In this document: positions 39,620 through 49,433 of the stretch, one piece after another | How the letters are laid out: each line of letters begins with the position of its first letter | Numbering within the stretch: position 1 is the stretch's first letter | NCBI GenBank assembly: GCA_905215555.1 | Contig: CAJMQU010000024.1 | Span: forward strand, 1 to 64,000 | Source of the DNA: an uncultured bacterium | GTDB lineage: Bacteria; Bacteroidota; Bacteroidia; Bacteroidales; Bacteroidaceae | Reading direction: 5' to 3' | Length of the DNA stretch: 64,000 nt | Position numbers and translations under genes: made by a program | Notes under the pieces: model-generated | The model's input: only the letters and a program-made list of their open reading frames with translations | The model's database searches: none | What the model was told of the DNA's origin: nothing

Positions 39620-42600
39620 ATGAAAAACAAAAACGATTTCCTTAAAATAGCTTGTGCCGTACTACTCCTTTTAGTGGGGGCAACCGGGAAAAGCAGGGCA
39701 CAAGAGACAAAGAAGAGTTATTGGAACCTGCGTACCCAATTGGTTCCTTTACGCTTGCCTCCTCCGCCCCCCGGCTATAAACCGGAGTATCTGGACCTGA
39801 ATGGAGACGGGAAACCGGATGCTATTAAGTCTGTCACCCACAACGATATACCCATCTTGTGGCTGGATGATGACGGCAATATGAAAGAAGGGGACCTGGA
39901 AGGTGATATGGTGAATGATTGCCTGTTGGTTGACCGCAACAAGGATGGCATTTATGGAGGTCAGGGCGACTTGATTATCGACTGGGTGGATACGGATGGA
40001 GACGGGAAAGCGGATATGCAGATCGTCATCGAATATCCGAAAGAACGTACGGGAGAGGTATGGCCCAACGGGCATTATATGATTATGCTCGATCCGGATC
40101 ATGACAATGTCTTCAATTATATCAATTGGAATAATTTTACCCTTCAGTGCTGGGATCGCAGTGGCTTGTCCGATTTCTATGAGGATTACAGCGGCCGTAC
40201 GGCTTTCATGAAGATACATACTTCCACGTATGATATGAAGGATTTGCGCTTGAACTGGGAGAACCCTTTCCTGTTCTATGATCCGGATGGAGACCATCTG
40301 ACGGAAATGGCTATCCGTATGGTTGATTCGCCCAAGATTCATGATCCGGATGCACCTTCCAATAGCTATGTAAATCGCCAGTTGGAAGGACGGGTGGACT
40401 GGGTCTCATTGGCAGTCGATCTGGATAATGATAATACTACCGGAAATGAATTCGACTTTGATTTCACGATTGGTTTCCAGGGAGAAGGCTTTGATTATAT
40501 GGATCAGGTTCATCCTGTTAAAAACCTGCGTGGCTTGCCGGAAGCAGACCGGTTCTTTATGGATCCCCGCTATCGGCAGTTGACGGAGCTGGTTTATCCG
40601 GACCATGACAGTGCACAGGAACTCATCTTCCGGCGTGGCAAATGGAACCGCATTAACTTTGTATATGATGAGGATGACGATTGCAGCCGTTGGGAACGTG
40701 TGGAGTTCTATGATCCCAAAGATCCGTTTAAAGTAGGATGGAATAAGGGTGGTATCGACAACAATAAACAGAGTGATGCCGCCGGTGACCGGGGTGAGTG
40801 GGATATGGACAATTCTGGAAATGCCCGGCTCTATATCAGCCGTTTCGATGGACGTCTGCATCTTTATGGAGCGGAAACCGGTGTTTGGCGTATCGACCAG
40901 AATGCCGGATATTTTCAGGGATGGGATCGTATGTGGATGGACTTCCGCGACCCGAAGCGCTTTGCTACTGTACTTTATAGTGACCGTGACAACAATGGTT
41001 TCTTTGACCATATAGAGTATGATCTGGATGGTGACATGCAGATGGAGACTGTGATAGACTTCAAGGAACTGGGTATTGACGACACCTGTGAGGTGATTGA
41101 TATTTCAGAATTTACCTATGATGATTATGTAGCGTTAGGTAAACGGATGTCGGAGGGTATCTGGAAAAAGGCGGATCAGGCGGTGCAAGTGGCGCGTCAG
41201 TATGGAATAGAGCCCCTTTGGTATGCCAAATGGATGCAAGCTTCTACTACTCGCGACAAGTATAGCCGTGGCTACTGGTTGCAATTCTATTTATATAAGG
41301 ATTTGGAGAATCTGTTTATCCGGCAGGGAGATGAGGCGAAACTTCGTTTGTTGAATCAGGCTTATTATTCCGGTGACTGGTCAGTCCTGGCAAAGAAAAA
41401 TGCAGAAGGTTTCTACTTCTTCTCAGAGGAAGATGTGGCGGCTATCCGTGCATCGGCCAAAACCCGTTGGGGAAAGAAGATTATAGCCGACCTGGAACAG
41501 AAGATAAAGGAAAGACGAAAACATCCTATGGAAGTGCCGAAAGAGGAAAGTGGACATTTCCACGATTACTTCTGTCCGGTACATAACTTACTGTTTACTT
41601 TCCGTTGGGATAGGCCCCTGGCACATTATTGTTCGGCTTGTGACAAAGAGTGGATAGGAAACAACCGTTATGACTGGGCATGGATTCATGAAGTGCACAC
41701 ACGGAACAAGGAGTATCTTTATCAGTGCATGTACCTTTATTTGGCGACGGACAAACAAGTGTATGCCGATTATATCCGCACTATGTTGCTGGATTATGCC
41801 AGCAAATATGATGGTTGGTTTGAGCACAATTCCGCCAGAGAAGCTACGGATAAACACAGTGGAAAGGCTTTTGCACAGAGCTTGGATGAGTCGAGTTGGG
41901 CAACAAAAGTGGCTATGGCCTATACCGTGATAAAGCCTACTTTGTCCGCAGCAGACATCAAGGCGATAGAGAATGGTTATCTGAAACCGGCGGCAAAGCT
42001 GTTGCTCCATCGTCCGGCAGGTGCCAATTGGCAAATGTGGCACAATAGCGGTTTGGTTGCTTTGGGTGTTGCGTTGGAGAACGATTCCATAATCGATGTG
42101 GCAATCAATAAAAATATATATGGCTACCATTTCCTGATGAAGAAGCATAAGAACAGTGACGGCTGGATTAATGAAGGTTCTCCGCACTATCATTATTATC
42201 CGTTGGAAGCCCTGTTGTTCACGGCTAATGCGGTGAAGTGCCGCGGAATCAAGCTTTTCGACAGGGACTTGCACGACATGTTTGTTGAACCGGTGAAGGG
42301 TACTTATCCCGATTTGTCTTTTCCGGCACATAGCGACGGATGGTATGGCGCTAATCTGCTTTCTCAGTCGGCATTGTATGAGATTGCTGACGCCCGTTAT
42401 AATGACCCGCTGCTGAAACGGGTGTTGGAACTGACCTATGCACAGAAGAAGCGCCTTGATCCGGAGGCTCTGTTGAACAATCAGACTATAAATGCATCAG
42501 ATGAAAAAATGATTCAGCAAAGTTACTCATTTGGTACCTCAGGGTTCTGCCTGTTGCGCAGTGATGCACGCACAGTGGTACTGAAATTCGGTGGTGAAGG

Positions 42601-43276
42601 CATCGGGCATGGACATCCCGACAAGCTTTCCATCACGATTCATGACGGCAAGAATGAACTGGTTTCCGACTTTGGAACTTCCGGTTATGGAGTTCCTGAT
42701 TACTTGAAATGGTATAAACGCAGTCTGTCGCACAATACGGTGACGGTGGATGCAAAAGATCAGAAGAGAAGTGTGGGCAAACTGTTGAAATTCATCCCCC
42801 GTCCTGATGGCGGATATGCCGAAGCTGAGACGGTTACTGCTTATCCGGGAGTTGATATGAAGCGTAGCCTGGATTTGAAAGGAAATCAGTTGCAAGATGT
42901 ATATACTTGTACTTCCGATTCTTCCCATCTGTATGAGTATGTGATTCTTTTCAATGAAAAACCTGTTTTAGAGGGGCAGCCGGTGGCAACAACACTCACG
43001 GGCAGTGAAGTGCATGAACGGATTCATAATACTTATTCTTATCCTTATCGACCGGGATTTACTTGCCGGACTCCGTCGGCTACTGTCCGCCTGAATGTCT
43101 CTGAAGGAGAAGTGATGGAAGTGGTGCTGGGGGAAGCCTCGGGAATACCCGCAAACCCGACCGTAAAAGACGGGCCGGGGGCAGGAGACATAGCGGTGAA
43201 GCCTTGCTATCCGCTGATTATCCGTACAAAAGGCAAAACAATGAAGGTAGAGGCTGACTGGAATCTTATACAATAG
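39620..43276 (+). CDS. Secreted heparinase II/III-family polysaccharide lyase with an Asp-rich calcium-type N-terminal region
   Basis: A 1218-residue exported protein (signal peptide about 1-27). Residues about 50-500 carry repeated EF-hand/FG-GAP-like loops (DLNGDGKPDAI, DTDGDGKADM, DLDNDNTTG, DRDNNGFFDH, DLDGDMQME) that should bind calcium. A helical region and an alpha/alpha barrel follow (about 560-940; MWHNSGLVALG, INEGSPHYHYYPL). The heparinase II/III beta-sandwich is from about 960 and includes GIGHGHPDKLSI with His997 and His999. This family contains PL12, 15, 17 and 21 lyases acting on uronic-acid glycans, and the subfamily cannot be set here. It is the middle gene of the P6 operon. 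Confidence 0.75.
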   Translation: MKNKNDFLKIACAVLLLLVGATGKSRAQETKKSYWNLRTQLVPLRLPPPPPGYKPEYLDLNGDGKPDAIKSVTHNDIPILWLDDDGNMKEGDLEGDMVNDCLLVDRNKDGIYGGQGDLIIDWVDTDGDGKADMQIVIEYPKERTGEVWPNGHYMIMLDPDHDNVFNYINWNNFTLQCWDRSGLSDFYEDYSGRTAFMKIHTSTYDMKDLRLNWENPFLFYDPDGDHLTEMAIRMVDSPKIHDPDAPSNSYVNRQLEGRVDWVSLAVDLDNDNTTGNEFDFDFTIGFQGEGFDYMDQVHPVKNLRGLPEADRFFMDPRYRQLTELVYPDHDSAQELIFRRGKWNRINFVYDEDDDCSRWERVEFYDPKDPFKVGWNKGGIDNNKQSDAAGDRGEWDMDNSGNARLYISRFDGRLHLYGAETGVWRIDQNAGYFQGWDRMWMDFRDPKRFATVLYSDRDNNGFFDHIEYDLDGDMQMETVIDFKELGIDDTCEVIDISEFTYDDYVALGKRMSEGIWKKADQAVQVARQYGIEPLWYAKWMQASTTRDKYSRGYWLQFYLYKDLENLFIRQGDEAKLRLLNQAYYSGDWSVLAKKNAEGFYFFSEEDVAAIRASAKTRWGKKIIADLEQKIKERRKHPMEVPKEESGHFHDYFCPVHNLLFTFRWDRPLAHYCSACDKEWIGNNRYDWAWIHEVHTRNKEYLYQCMYLYLATDKQVYADYIRTMLLDYASKYDGWFEHNSAREATDKHSGKAFAQSLDESSWATKVAMAYTVIKPTLSAADIKAIENGYLKPAAKLLLHRPAGANWQMWHNSGLVALGVALENDSIIDVAINKNIYGYHFLMKKHKNSDGWINEGSPHYHYYPLEALLFTANAVKCRGIKLFDRDLHDMFVEPVKGTYPDLSFPAHSDGWYGANLLSQSALYEIADARYNDPLLKRVLELTYAQKKRLDPEALLNNQTINASDEKMIQQSYSFGTSGFCLLRSDARTVVLKFGGEGIGHGHPDKLSITIHDGKNELVSDFGTSGYGVPDYLKWYKRSLSHNTVTVDAKDQKRSVGKLLKFIPRPDGGYAEAETVTAYPGVDMKRSLDLKGNQLQDVYTCTSDSSHLYEYVILFNEKPVLEGQPVATTLTGSEVHERIHNTYSYPYRPGFTCRTPSATVRLNVSEGEVMEVVLGEASGIPANPTVKDGPGAGDIAVKPCYPLIIRTKGKTMKVEADWNLIQ

Positions 43277-43305
43277 AATCGTATAAAATATAAACTTATA
43301 ATTTT

Positions 43306-45567
43306 ATGAAGAACAAACTCTGCATGCTGTTGCTGGCTACGGGGATCGGATTGTTTTCTTGTGCAGAAAAGGAACTTCCGAAAGAATATACCGATAGCGT
43401 AAATGTATTTATAGGAACAGGAGGACATGGACATACTTTTCCCGGTGCTACTTTACCTCATGGAATGGTACAGTTAAGTCCCGACACCCGTCTCTTTGGC
43501 TGGGATGCCTGTTCAGGCTATTATTATGATGATACTTCTATTATGGGGTTCAGTCATACTCATCTTAGCGGAACCGGTATCGGCGATTATGGCGATATAC
43601 TTTTTATGCCGGTAGTAGGAGAGAAACCTCTGATTGCCGGAACGGCAGAAAATCCGGACGAAGGTTATCGTTCCCGTTTCTCGCATGAGCAAGAAAGTGC
43701 CCGTCCGGGATATTATCAGGTTTTGTTGCAGGATGATTCCATCAATGTGGAACTGACAGCTACTTTGCGTGCCGGATTGCATCGGTATACCTATCCCAAG
43801 GCAAGTGATGCCCGCCTGATTCTTGATATGGAACCTACCATTCACGGACATCAGCACCCCGTTACCCAAGTCCGTGTTGTGAACGACTCTACTATAGCCG
43901 GAATGAAATATACGAAAGGCTGGGCTAAACATCACTATGTGTATTTCTATGCCGTATTTTCAAAGCCCTTTGACTATAAGTTGTACTCAGGAACCGAATA
44001 CCAGCCGGATAGTACCTCTGTTATCGTCAATACGGCAAAAGCAGTGATGACTTTCAGGGATATTGCTGCGGATGGGCGTGTGTTGGTTAAAGTCGGCATT
44101 TCGAGTGTGGATGAAGAAGGTGCGAAGCGGAACATGGAGGCTGAAATTCCGGATTGGAATTTTGAAAGAGTAGCGCAGCAGGCGAATACAGCCTGGAATG
44201 AAACCTTAGGCAAGATTGATATTGAAACTCCGGACAATGACAACCGTACTGTTTTCTATACTTCCTTGTATCATGCATTCATACAGCCAAGTCTGGCATC
44301 GGATGTAGACGGTCGTTATCGTACCATGGGGCATGAGATAAAGCAAGATACTTCTTATACCAATTATACGGTGTTCTCTTTGTGGGATACCTTCCGTGCG
44401 GCTCATCCGCTTTACACGATTGTAACGCCGGAACAGAACCAGGCATTTATCCGTTCGTTGCTTCGCAAATATGATGAGTCGGGTATTCTGCCTAAGTGGG
44501 AGTTGGCTTCCAATGAAACCGGAACGATGATCGGTTATCATGCTGTTTCTGTTATTGCAGACGCCATGATGAAGAAACAATGTGATTTTGATGTGAAGAA
44601 AGCATTGGAAGCCTGTATACGTTCTTCGGTATATGACACTACCGGCATTACACCTATGATGGATCGTCAGATACTTTATGGAAGATTGATGTCGCCTGCC
44701 ATTAAATATAAAAATGAGTTAGGCTATATTCCTTGTGATAAAGTGGGCGGTTCCGTTTCGCAGGGTTTGGAGTTTGCCTATAATGACTGGCTGATTGCAC
44801 AGATGATGAAGGAATATAACCGTAAAGACATGTATGATAAATACATGAAGTTGTCAAAGAATTATCAGTATTATTTTGATCCGGAAACGAAGCTGATGCG
44901 TGGCAAGTTGAGTGACGGGAACTGGATCACTCCTTTTGATCCTTCCTCAGTGCAACGCCCCAGTAATTATGTGGAAGGTAATGCCTGGCAATGGGCATGG
45001 TTTGTGCCACAGGACGTGGATGGATTAATGGAGTTGGTGGGCGGCAAAGAGGCATTTGAAGCACATCTGGATACGCTGTTTACCACAAGTTCCGAACTGA
45101 CCGGTGATCCGGATGCGGCTGCCGATGTGACGGGGATGATCGGGCAATATGCACATGGCAACGAACCGAGCCATCATATTCCTTATCTTTATAATTATGC
45201 CGGTGCACCCCGCAAGACGCAAGCTTTGGTAGATCATATTCTTCGTACGCTTTATCATAACGATCCTGACGGACTCTCCGGAAATGAAGACGTGGGACAA
45301 ATGTCGGCTTGGTATGCACTCAGTTCTATGGGGTTCTATTCATTCTGCCCGGGTCGTCCGGTTTATGAAATTGGCCGTCCTTTGTTTGATAAGGTAACCA
45401 TTCATTTGAGTAACGGAAAAGATTTTGTGATCCGTACAAAGAATAATAGCGTAGAAAATAAGTATATTCGCTCCATGAAACTGAACGGTGAAGAATTGAG
45501 AGAACCGAGATTTTCTCATTTCGACCTGATGGAAGGTGGTGAACTTGTATTAGAAATGGAAAAATAG
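43306..45567 (+). CDS. GH92 alpha-mannosidase lipoprotein
   Basis: A 753-residue lipoprotein (lipobox LFSC at about 16-19). It is canonical GH92, a calcium-dependent inverting exo-alpha-mannosidase. The N-terminal domain has FIGTGGHGHTFPGATLPHGMVQLSPDTR and GFSHTHLSGTGIGDYGD, and the catalytic domain has WDTFRAAHPLYTI, EGNAWQWAWFVPQD and GLSGNEDVGQMSAWYALSSMG with Asp662 near the base position. The length is normal. The lipoprotein signal suggests attachment to the outer membrane. It follows the lyase by 29 bases and precedes GH3 by 7. Confidence 0.9.
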   Translation: MKNKLCMLLLATGIGLFSCAEKELPKEYTDSVNVFIGTGGHGHTFPGATLPHGMVQLSPDTRLFGWDACSGYYYDDTSIMGFSHTHLSGTGIGDYGDILFMPVVGEKPLIAGTAENPDEGYRSRFSHEQESARPGYYQVLLQDDSINVELTATLRAGLHRYTYPKASDARLILDMEPTIHGHQHPVTQVRVVNDSTIAGMKYTKGWAKHHYVYFYAVFSKPFDYKLYSGTEYQPDSTSVIVNTAKAVMTFRDIAADGRVLVKVGISSVDEEGAKRNMEAEIPDWNFERVAQQANTAWNETLGKIDIETPDNDNRTVFYTSLYHAFIQPSLASDVDGRYRTMGHEIKQDTSYTNYTVFSLWDTFRAAHPLYTIVTPEQNQAFIRSLLRKYDESGILPKWELASNETGTMIGYHAVSVIADAMMKKQCDFDVKKALEACIRSSVYDTTGITPMMDRQILYGRLMSPAIKYKNELGYIPCDKVGGSVSQGLEFAYNDWLIAQMMKEYNRKDMYDKYMKLSKNYQYYFDPETKLMRGKLSDGNWITPFDPSSVQRPSNYVEGNAWQWAWFVPQDVDGLMELVGGKEAFEAHLDTLFTTSSELTGDPDAAADVTGMIGQYAHGNEPSHHIPYLYNYAGAPRKTQALVDHILRTLYHNDPDGLSGNEDVGQMSAWYALSSMGFYSFCPGRPVYEIGRPLFDKVTIHLSNGKDFVIRTKNNSVENKYIRSMKLNGEELREPRFSHFDLMEGGELVLEMEK

Positions 45568-45574
45568 AAATGCT

Positions 45575-47935
45575 ATGAAAAGAAGAATCGCTTTATGCAT
45601 TGCTGTATCGCTTTGCGCTGGCATGTATGCGGGGAATCCCCCCGGTATATATAAGAAAGGCTGGATTGATTTTAATAAAAACGGGGTGATGGATGTCTAT
45701 GAAGACCCATCGGCACCTTTGGAGGCAAGAGTCAAAGACTTGTTGTCGCAGATGACAATGGAGGAAAAGACTTGCCAGATGGCTACGTTGTATGGCTCAG
45801 GTCGTGTACTGAAAGACTCCCTGCCCACAGAGCAATGGAAAAATGAAATCTGGAAAGACGGTATAGCGAACATAGACGAGCAGGCCAATGGCTTGGGGAA
45901 ATTCGGTTCTTCTTTGTCCTATCCTTATGTGAATAGTGTAGAGAACCGACAGGCCATCCAACGCTGGTTTGTAGAACAAACCCGCCTTGGGATACCTGTT
46001 GACTTTACCAATGAAGGTATTCGTGGGCTTTGCCATGACCGGGCTACCATGTTTCCGGCACAGTGTGGACAGGGTGCTACCTGGAATAAGGAACTGATCA
46101 GTGAAATAGCCAAGGTTACGGCCGAAGAGGCGAAAGCGCTGGGCTATACCAACATCTATTCCCCTATTCTGGATATTGCACAAGATCCCCGTTGGGGACG
46201 CGTAGTGGAGTGTTACGGCGAAGACCCTTTCCTGGTGGGAGAACTTGGAAAGCGGATGATCAAAGGGCTTCAGGCAGAAGGACTTGTTTCCACTCCCAAG
46301 CATTTTGCCGTATATAGTATTCCTGTTGGAGGACGTGATGCCGGTACCCGTACCGATCCGCATGTAGCTCCCCGTGAGATGAGGACGCTTTATATAGAAC
46401 CCTTCCGCAAGGCTTTTTGTGAAGCCGGGGCATTGGGAGTTATGAGTTCTTATAATGATTATGACGGCGAACCGATTACGGGCAGTTATCATTTCCTGAC
46501 AGAGATACTTCGCCATGAGTGGGGATTTAAAGGGTATGTGGTTTCGGATAGTGAAGCGGTGGAGTTTCTCTATTCCAAGCATAACGTAGCTGCCAATGCT
46601 GTGGATGGAGCTGCCCAGGTGATAAACGCCGGGCTGAATGTACGTACTAATTTTACTCTGCCCGAGAATTTCATTCGTCCGCTTCGCCAGGCTATCAGCG
46701 AGGGCAAAGTATCGGAACAAACTATTGATAGTCGTGTAGCGGATGTGTTGCGGGTAAAATTCATGATGGGTCTGTTTGATAATCCTTATAAGGGTGATGC
46801 AAAGAAACCGGAAAAGGTGGTACATAGCAAGGAACATCAGGCGGTATCCATGAGGGCTGCATTAGAGTCCATTGTCTTATTGAAGAATGAGAATAATATC
46901 CTGCCACTCTCCAAGAGTACTAAAAAGGTGGCGGTGATTGGTCCGAATGCTGCTGAAGTTGACAACCTGATTTGCCGTTATGGCCCTGCCAATGCTCCGA
47001 TAAAAACAGTATATCAGGGTATTAAGGATTATTTGCCCGATGCGGACGTTCGCTATGCAAAGGGAGCCGACATTATTGATAAGTACTTTCCGGAAAGCGA
47101 ACTCTACGATGTACCTTTAGATAAGGATGAACAGGCTATGATAGATGAGGCTGTTGCTTTGGCTAAAGAATCGGATGTAGCTATCATGGTGCTGGGAGGA
47201 AACGAGAAAACAGTGCGTGAAGAGTATTCTCGTACTAATCTGGATCTGTGCGGACGGCAGGAGAAACTGTTGCAGGCTGTGTATGCCACCGGAAAGCCTG
47301 TTGTCCTGCTGTTGGTGGATGGACGTGCCGCCACTATCAATTGGGCTGAACGTTATATTCCGGGCATCGTACATGCCTGGTTCCCCGGAGAATTTATGGG
47401 TGATGCAGTAGCGAAAGTTCTTTTCGGTGATTATAATCCGGGAGGCAAACTGGCGGTGACTTTCCCCCGTTCGGTGGGACAGATACCTTTCGCTTTTCCT
47501 TTTAAACCGGGCTCTGACTCTAAAGGTTTCGTTCGCGTGACGGGGACTCTTTATCCTTTCGGATATGGTCTGAGTTATACCACTTTTGCCTATAATGATT
47601 TGAAGATAGAAAATCCGGTGATAGGCGTACAAGGTTCTGTGAAACTGAGTTGTAAAGTGAAGAATACCGGTAAGGTGGCCGGTGATGAAGTCGTTCAGCT
47701 TTATCTGCATGATGAGATGAGTTCTGTGACTACTTATGTGAAGGTTTTACGCGGTTTCGAACGTGTTCATCTGGAACCGGGAGAAGAAAAAACTGTTAAT
47801 TTCATGCTTACTCCCCAGGAGTTAGGCTTGTGGAATAAGGATAATCATTTTGTAGTAGAACCGGGGACATTTGCCGTAATGGTGGGAAGTTCCTCACAGG
47901 ATATCCGGTTACAGGACAAGTTTGAAGTGAAATAG
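45575..47935 (+). CDS. Secreted GH3 beta-glycosidase
   Basis: A 786-residue exported enzyme (signal peptide about 1-19). An EF-hand-like start (WIDFNKNGVMDVYEDP) precedes the TIM barrel, which has nucleophile Asp325 in VVSDSEAVEFLY and the motif TPKHFAVYSIPVGGRDAGTR. The alpha/beta sandwich (SDVAIMVLGGNE, GKPVVLLLVDGRAATINW) and the fibronectin-III-like domain (GDEVVQLYLHDEMSSVTTYVKVLRGF) follow. It has no PA14 insert, unlike the GH3 at 27341. It is probably a beta-glucosidase or beta-xylosidase. It is the last gene of the P6 operon and of the PUL, ending at a shared terminator. Confidence 0.9.
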   Translation: MKRRIALCIAVSLCAGMYAGNPPGIYKKGWIDFNKNGVMDVYEDPSAPLEARVKDLLSQMTMEEKTCQMATLYGSGRVLKDSLPTEQWKNEIWKDGIANIDEQANGLGKFGSSLSYPYVNSVENRQAIQRWFVEQTRLGIPVDFTNEGIRGLCHDRATMFPAQCGQGATWNKELISEIAKVTAEEAKALGYTNIYSPILDIAQDPRWGRVVECYGEDPFLVGELGKRMIKGLQAEGLVSTPKHFAVYSIPVGGRDAGTRTDPHVAPREMRTLYIEPFRKAFCEAGALGVMSSYNDYDGEPITGSYHFLTEILRHEWGFKGYVVSDSEAVEFLYSKHNVAANAVDGAAQVINAGLNVRTNFTLPENFIRPLRQAISEGKVSEQTIDSRVADVLRVKFMMGLFDNPYKGDAKKPEKVVHSKEHQAVSMRAALESIVLLKNENNILPLSKSTKKVAVIGPNAAEVDNLICRYGPANAPIKTVYQGIKDYLPDADVRYAKGADIIDKYFPESELYDVPLDKDEQAMIDEAVALAKESDVAIMVLGGNEKTVREEYSRTNLDLCGRQEKLLQAVYATGKPVVLLLVDGRAATINWAERYIPGIVHAWFPGEFMGDAVAKVLFGDYNPGGKLAVTFPRSVGQIPFAFPFKPGSDSKGFVRVTGTLYPFGYGLSYTTFAYNDLKIENPVIGVQGSVKLSCKVKNTGKVAGDEVVQLYLHDEMSSVTTYVKVLRGFERVHLEPGEEKTVNFMLTPQELGLWNKDNHFVVEPGTFAVMVGSSSQDIRLQDKFEVK

Positions 47936-47951
47936 TTCATAAACATATTAT

Positions 47952-47978
47952 GAGGGGACTTAGTGGCCCCTCTTTTTT
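47952..47978. terminator. Terminator at the right border of the PUL
   Basis: GAGGGG (47952-47957) pairs with CCCCTC (47967-47972), followed by six T. The stop codon of the convergent EamA gene lies in the loop. Confidence 0.8.
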
Positions 47979-48901
47979 ATCGGTAATCTTGGGAAGAGTT
48001 TTCTGAACCGCACTAACTGAGTAGTGATATTGCTTCCGGCTATAATGAACGTCACAGCCAGGATAATCAGCAATATTCCGAAACTTAATCGGACAGTCAG
48101 AGCTTCCCCGAAGATTGTCACTCCGAAGAAAACAGCCGTAACAGGCTCCAAAGCCCCAAGAATCGCTGTCGGGGTAGAACCTATATACTGAATGGCCTGT
48201 GTGGTACAGAGAAATGATATAGCCGTTGGGAAGACTGCCAGTGCTATCAGATTACCCCATAAATACCACTTATCAACAATATGCAGGCTTTGCCCGAAAT
48301 CTACGCGGACCAAAAAGAGGGATAATCCGAAAAGCAGTACATAGAAAGTCACTTTCAGGGTTGCCACATCTTTCAGCATCGGGCGGTTCACGCCTACAAT
48401 ATAGATGGCGTAGGAGAGGGCCGAAGCCATAACCAGACTGACACCAACCAGACTGAGAGTAGTACCGTCACCGCCTTTGTAGAGCAGCCCGATGCCGCTT
48501 AACGCCAGGAAGATACATAAAACCGTCTGTAGCGTTATCTTCTCCTTAAAGACAAATGCCATAATCAGCGCTACCAGAATAGGATAGACAAACAGTATGG
48601 TGGACGCAATGCCGGCTTCCATATAATTATAACTCTGAAACAAAGTCAGGGAAGAGATAGCGACCAACCAGCCCAGTATAATGAGCGGCAACACTTCTTT
48701 CCGTTTCAGTTTGAAGCTTCTTCCCCGGGCTTTGAGCATAATACCCAATATTGGGATGGCAAACAAATATCTGAAAAAGAGTACTGAATCCGGGTCCATA
48801 CCCTCCTTGTAAAGGGGGAGGGTGAAGAGGGGATTCATTCCGTAAGTGGCAGCGGCAACGGCTCCCAATATATAGCCTTTTACTTTCGCATTCATAAGCA
48901 T
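47960..48901 (-). CDS. EamA/DMT-family inner-membrane transporter
   Basis: A 313-residue protein with ten predicted transmembrane helices formed by two EamA repeats (about 8-140 and 152-290). It is typical of drug/metabolite transporters that move small organic solutes. Starts at Met1 and Met3 are both possible. The ligand cannot be predicted. It converges with the last PUL gene and has its own promoter, without the phased TTAA sites, so it is unlikely to belong to the PUL. Confidence 0.85.
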   Translation of the reverse strand: MLMNAKVKGYILGAVAAATYGMNPLFTLPLYKEGMDPDSVLFFRYLFAIPILGIMLKARGRSFKLKRKEVLPLIILGWLVAISSLTLFQSYNYMEAGIASTILFVYPILVALIMAFVFKEKITLQTVLCIFLALSGIGLLYKGGDGTTLSLVGVSLVMASALSYAIYIVGVNRPMLKDVATLKVTFYVLLFGLSLFLVRVDFGQSLHIVDKWYLWGNLIALAVFPTAISFLCTTQAIQYIGSTPTAILGALEPVTAVFFGVTIFGEALTVRLSFGILLIILAVTFIIAGSNITTQLVRFRKLFPRLPIKKRGH

Positions 48902-48927
48902 TGATATTGATCTTTTCTTTTGGGCTG

Positions 48928-48935
48928 CAAAGGTA
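48928..48935 (-). promoter_or_regulatory. -7 promoter element for the EamA gene
   Basis: CAAAGGTA on plus reads TACCTTTG on minus, 27 bases before the start codon at 48901. Confidence 0.6.
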
Positions 48936-48961
48936 GGTCTTCTTTTATGAAAGTGCTGTTA

Positions 48962-49150
48962 TTATCTTGCAATTTCTTTTAATGACTTCGTAAATTGCTC
49001 TCTGTCTATCAGAATAACATCTCCGTTTCTCACCTTTTGCTTTTGCAGTGCTCTATGTTTTGCTTAATCTTCTTTACGAAATTTTCCATCCGTATTCAGC
49101 GCATTCATAACTTTCGGCCGGTCTTGGTGAAACCCAACCCGGAGTTTGAA
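48962..49150 (-). pseudogene. Remnant of an unknown gene with an internal stop
   Basis: In one minus-strand frame the sequence reads protein-like: GFHQDRPKVMNALNTDGKF, RKED, stop (TAA, 49064-49066), then AKHRALQKQ, KVRNGDVILIDREQFTKSL, KEIAR and a final stop at 48962. Composition and register on both sides of the internal stop look like one coding sequence, perhaps broken by a single mutation. No start codon with a leader was found further upstream. I do not recognise the family. The rest of 48936-49410 shows nothing else. Confidence 0.4.
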
Positions 49151-49433
49151 TAGCGAATTACAATTGTCTTGGAAAGACAATGTAGTTAATATTAAAAATG
49201 ATAAAATGAAAAACCTGTCTGAATAGAAATACTCAAATGAAAGAAATTAGCCTGTGGTTTGTGAGGCTAATATTAAGTGATAACAAATTTAAGAATTGTG
49301 CCCAAAATCGTTGCTTTTAGAATTCGGATGCCAATGTAGTGTTTGTCTTTATAATAGGTATCGTGCTGGGGAGAAAGTTACTGAGCAAACTTTATCAACG
49401 GATATAGCGTATTTCACTATAGGACTGAGCATT

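Noticed and set aside
45797..46837. A 346-residue antisense frame inside the GH3 gene
   Set aside because: The opposite strand encodes a canonical GH3 enzyme with catalytic motifs; the antisense frame has no recognisable motif.
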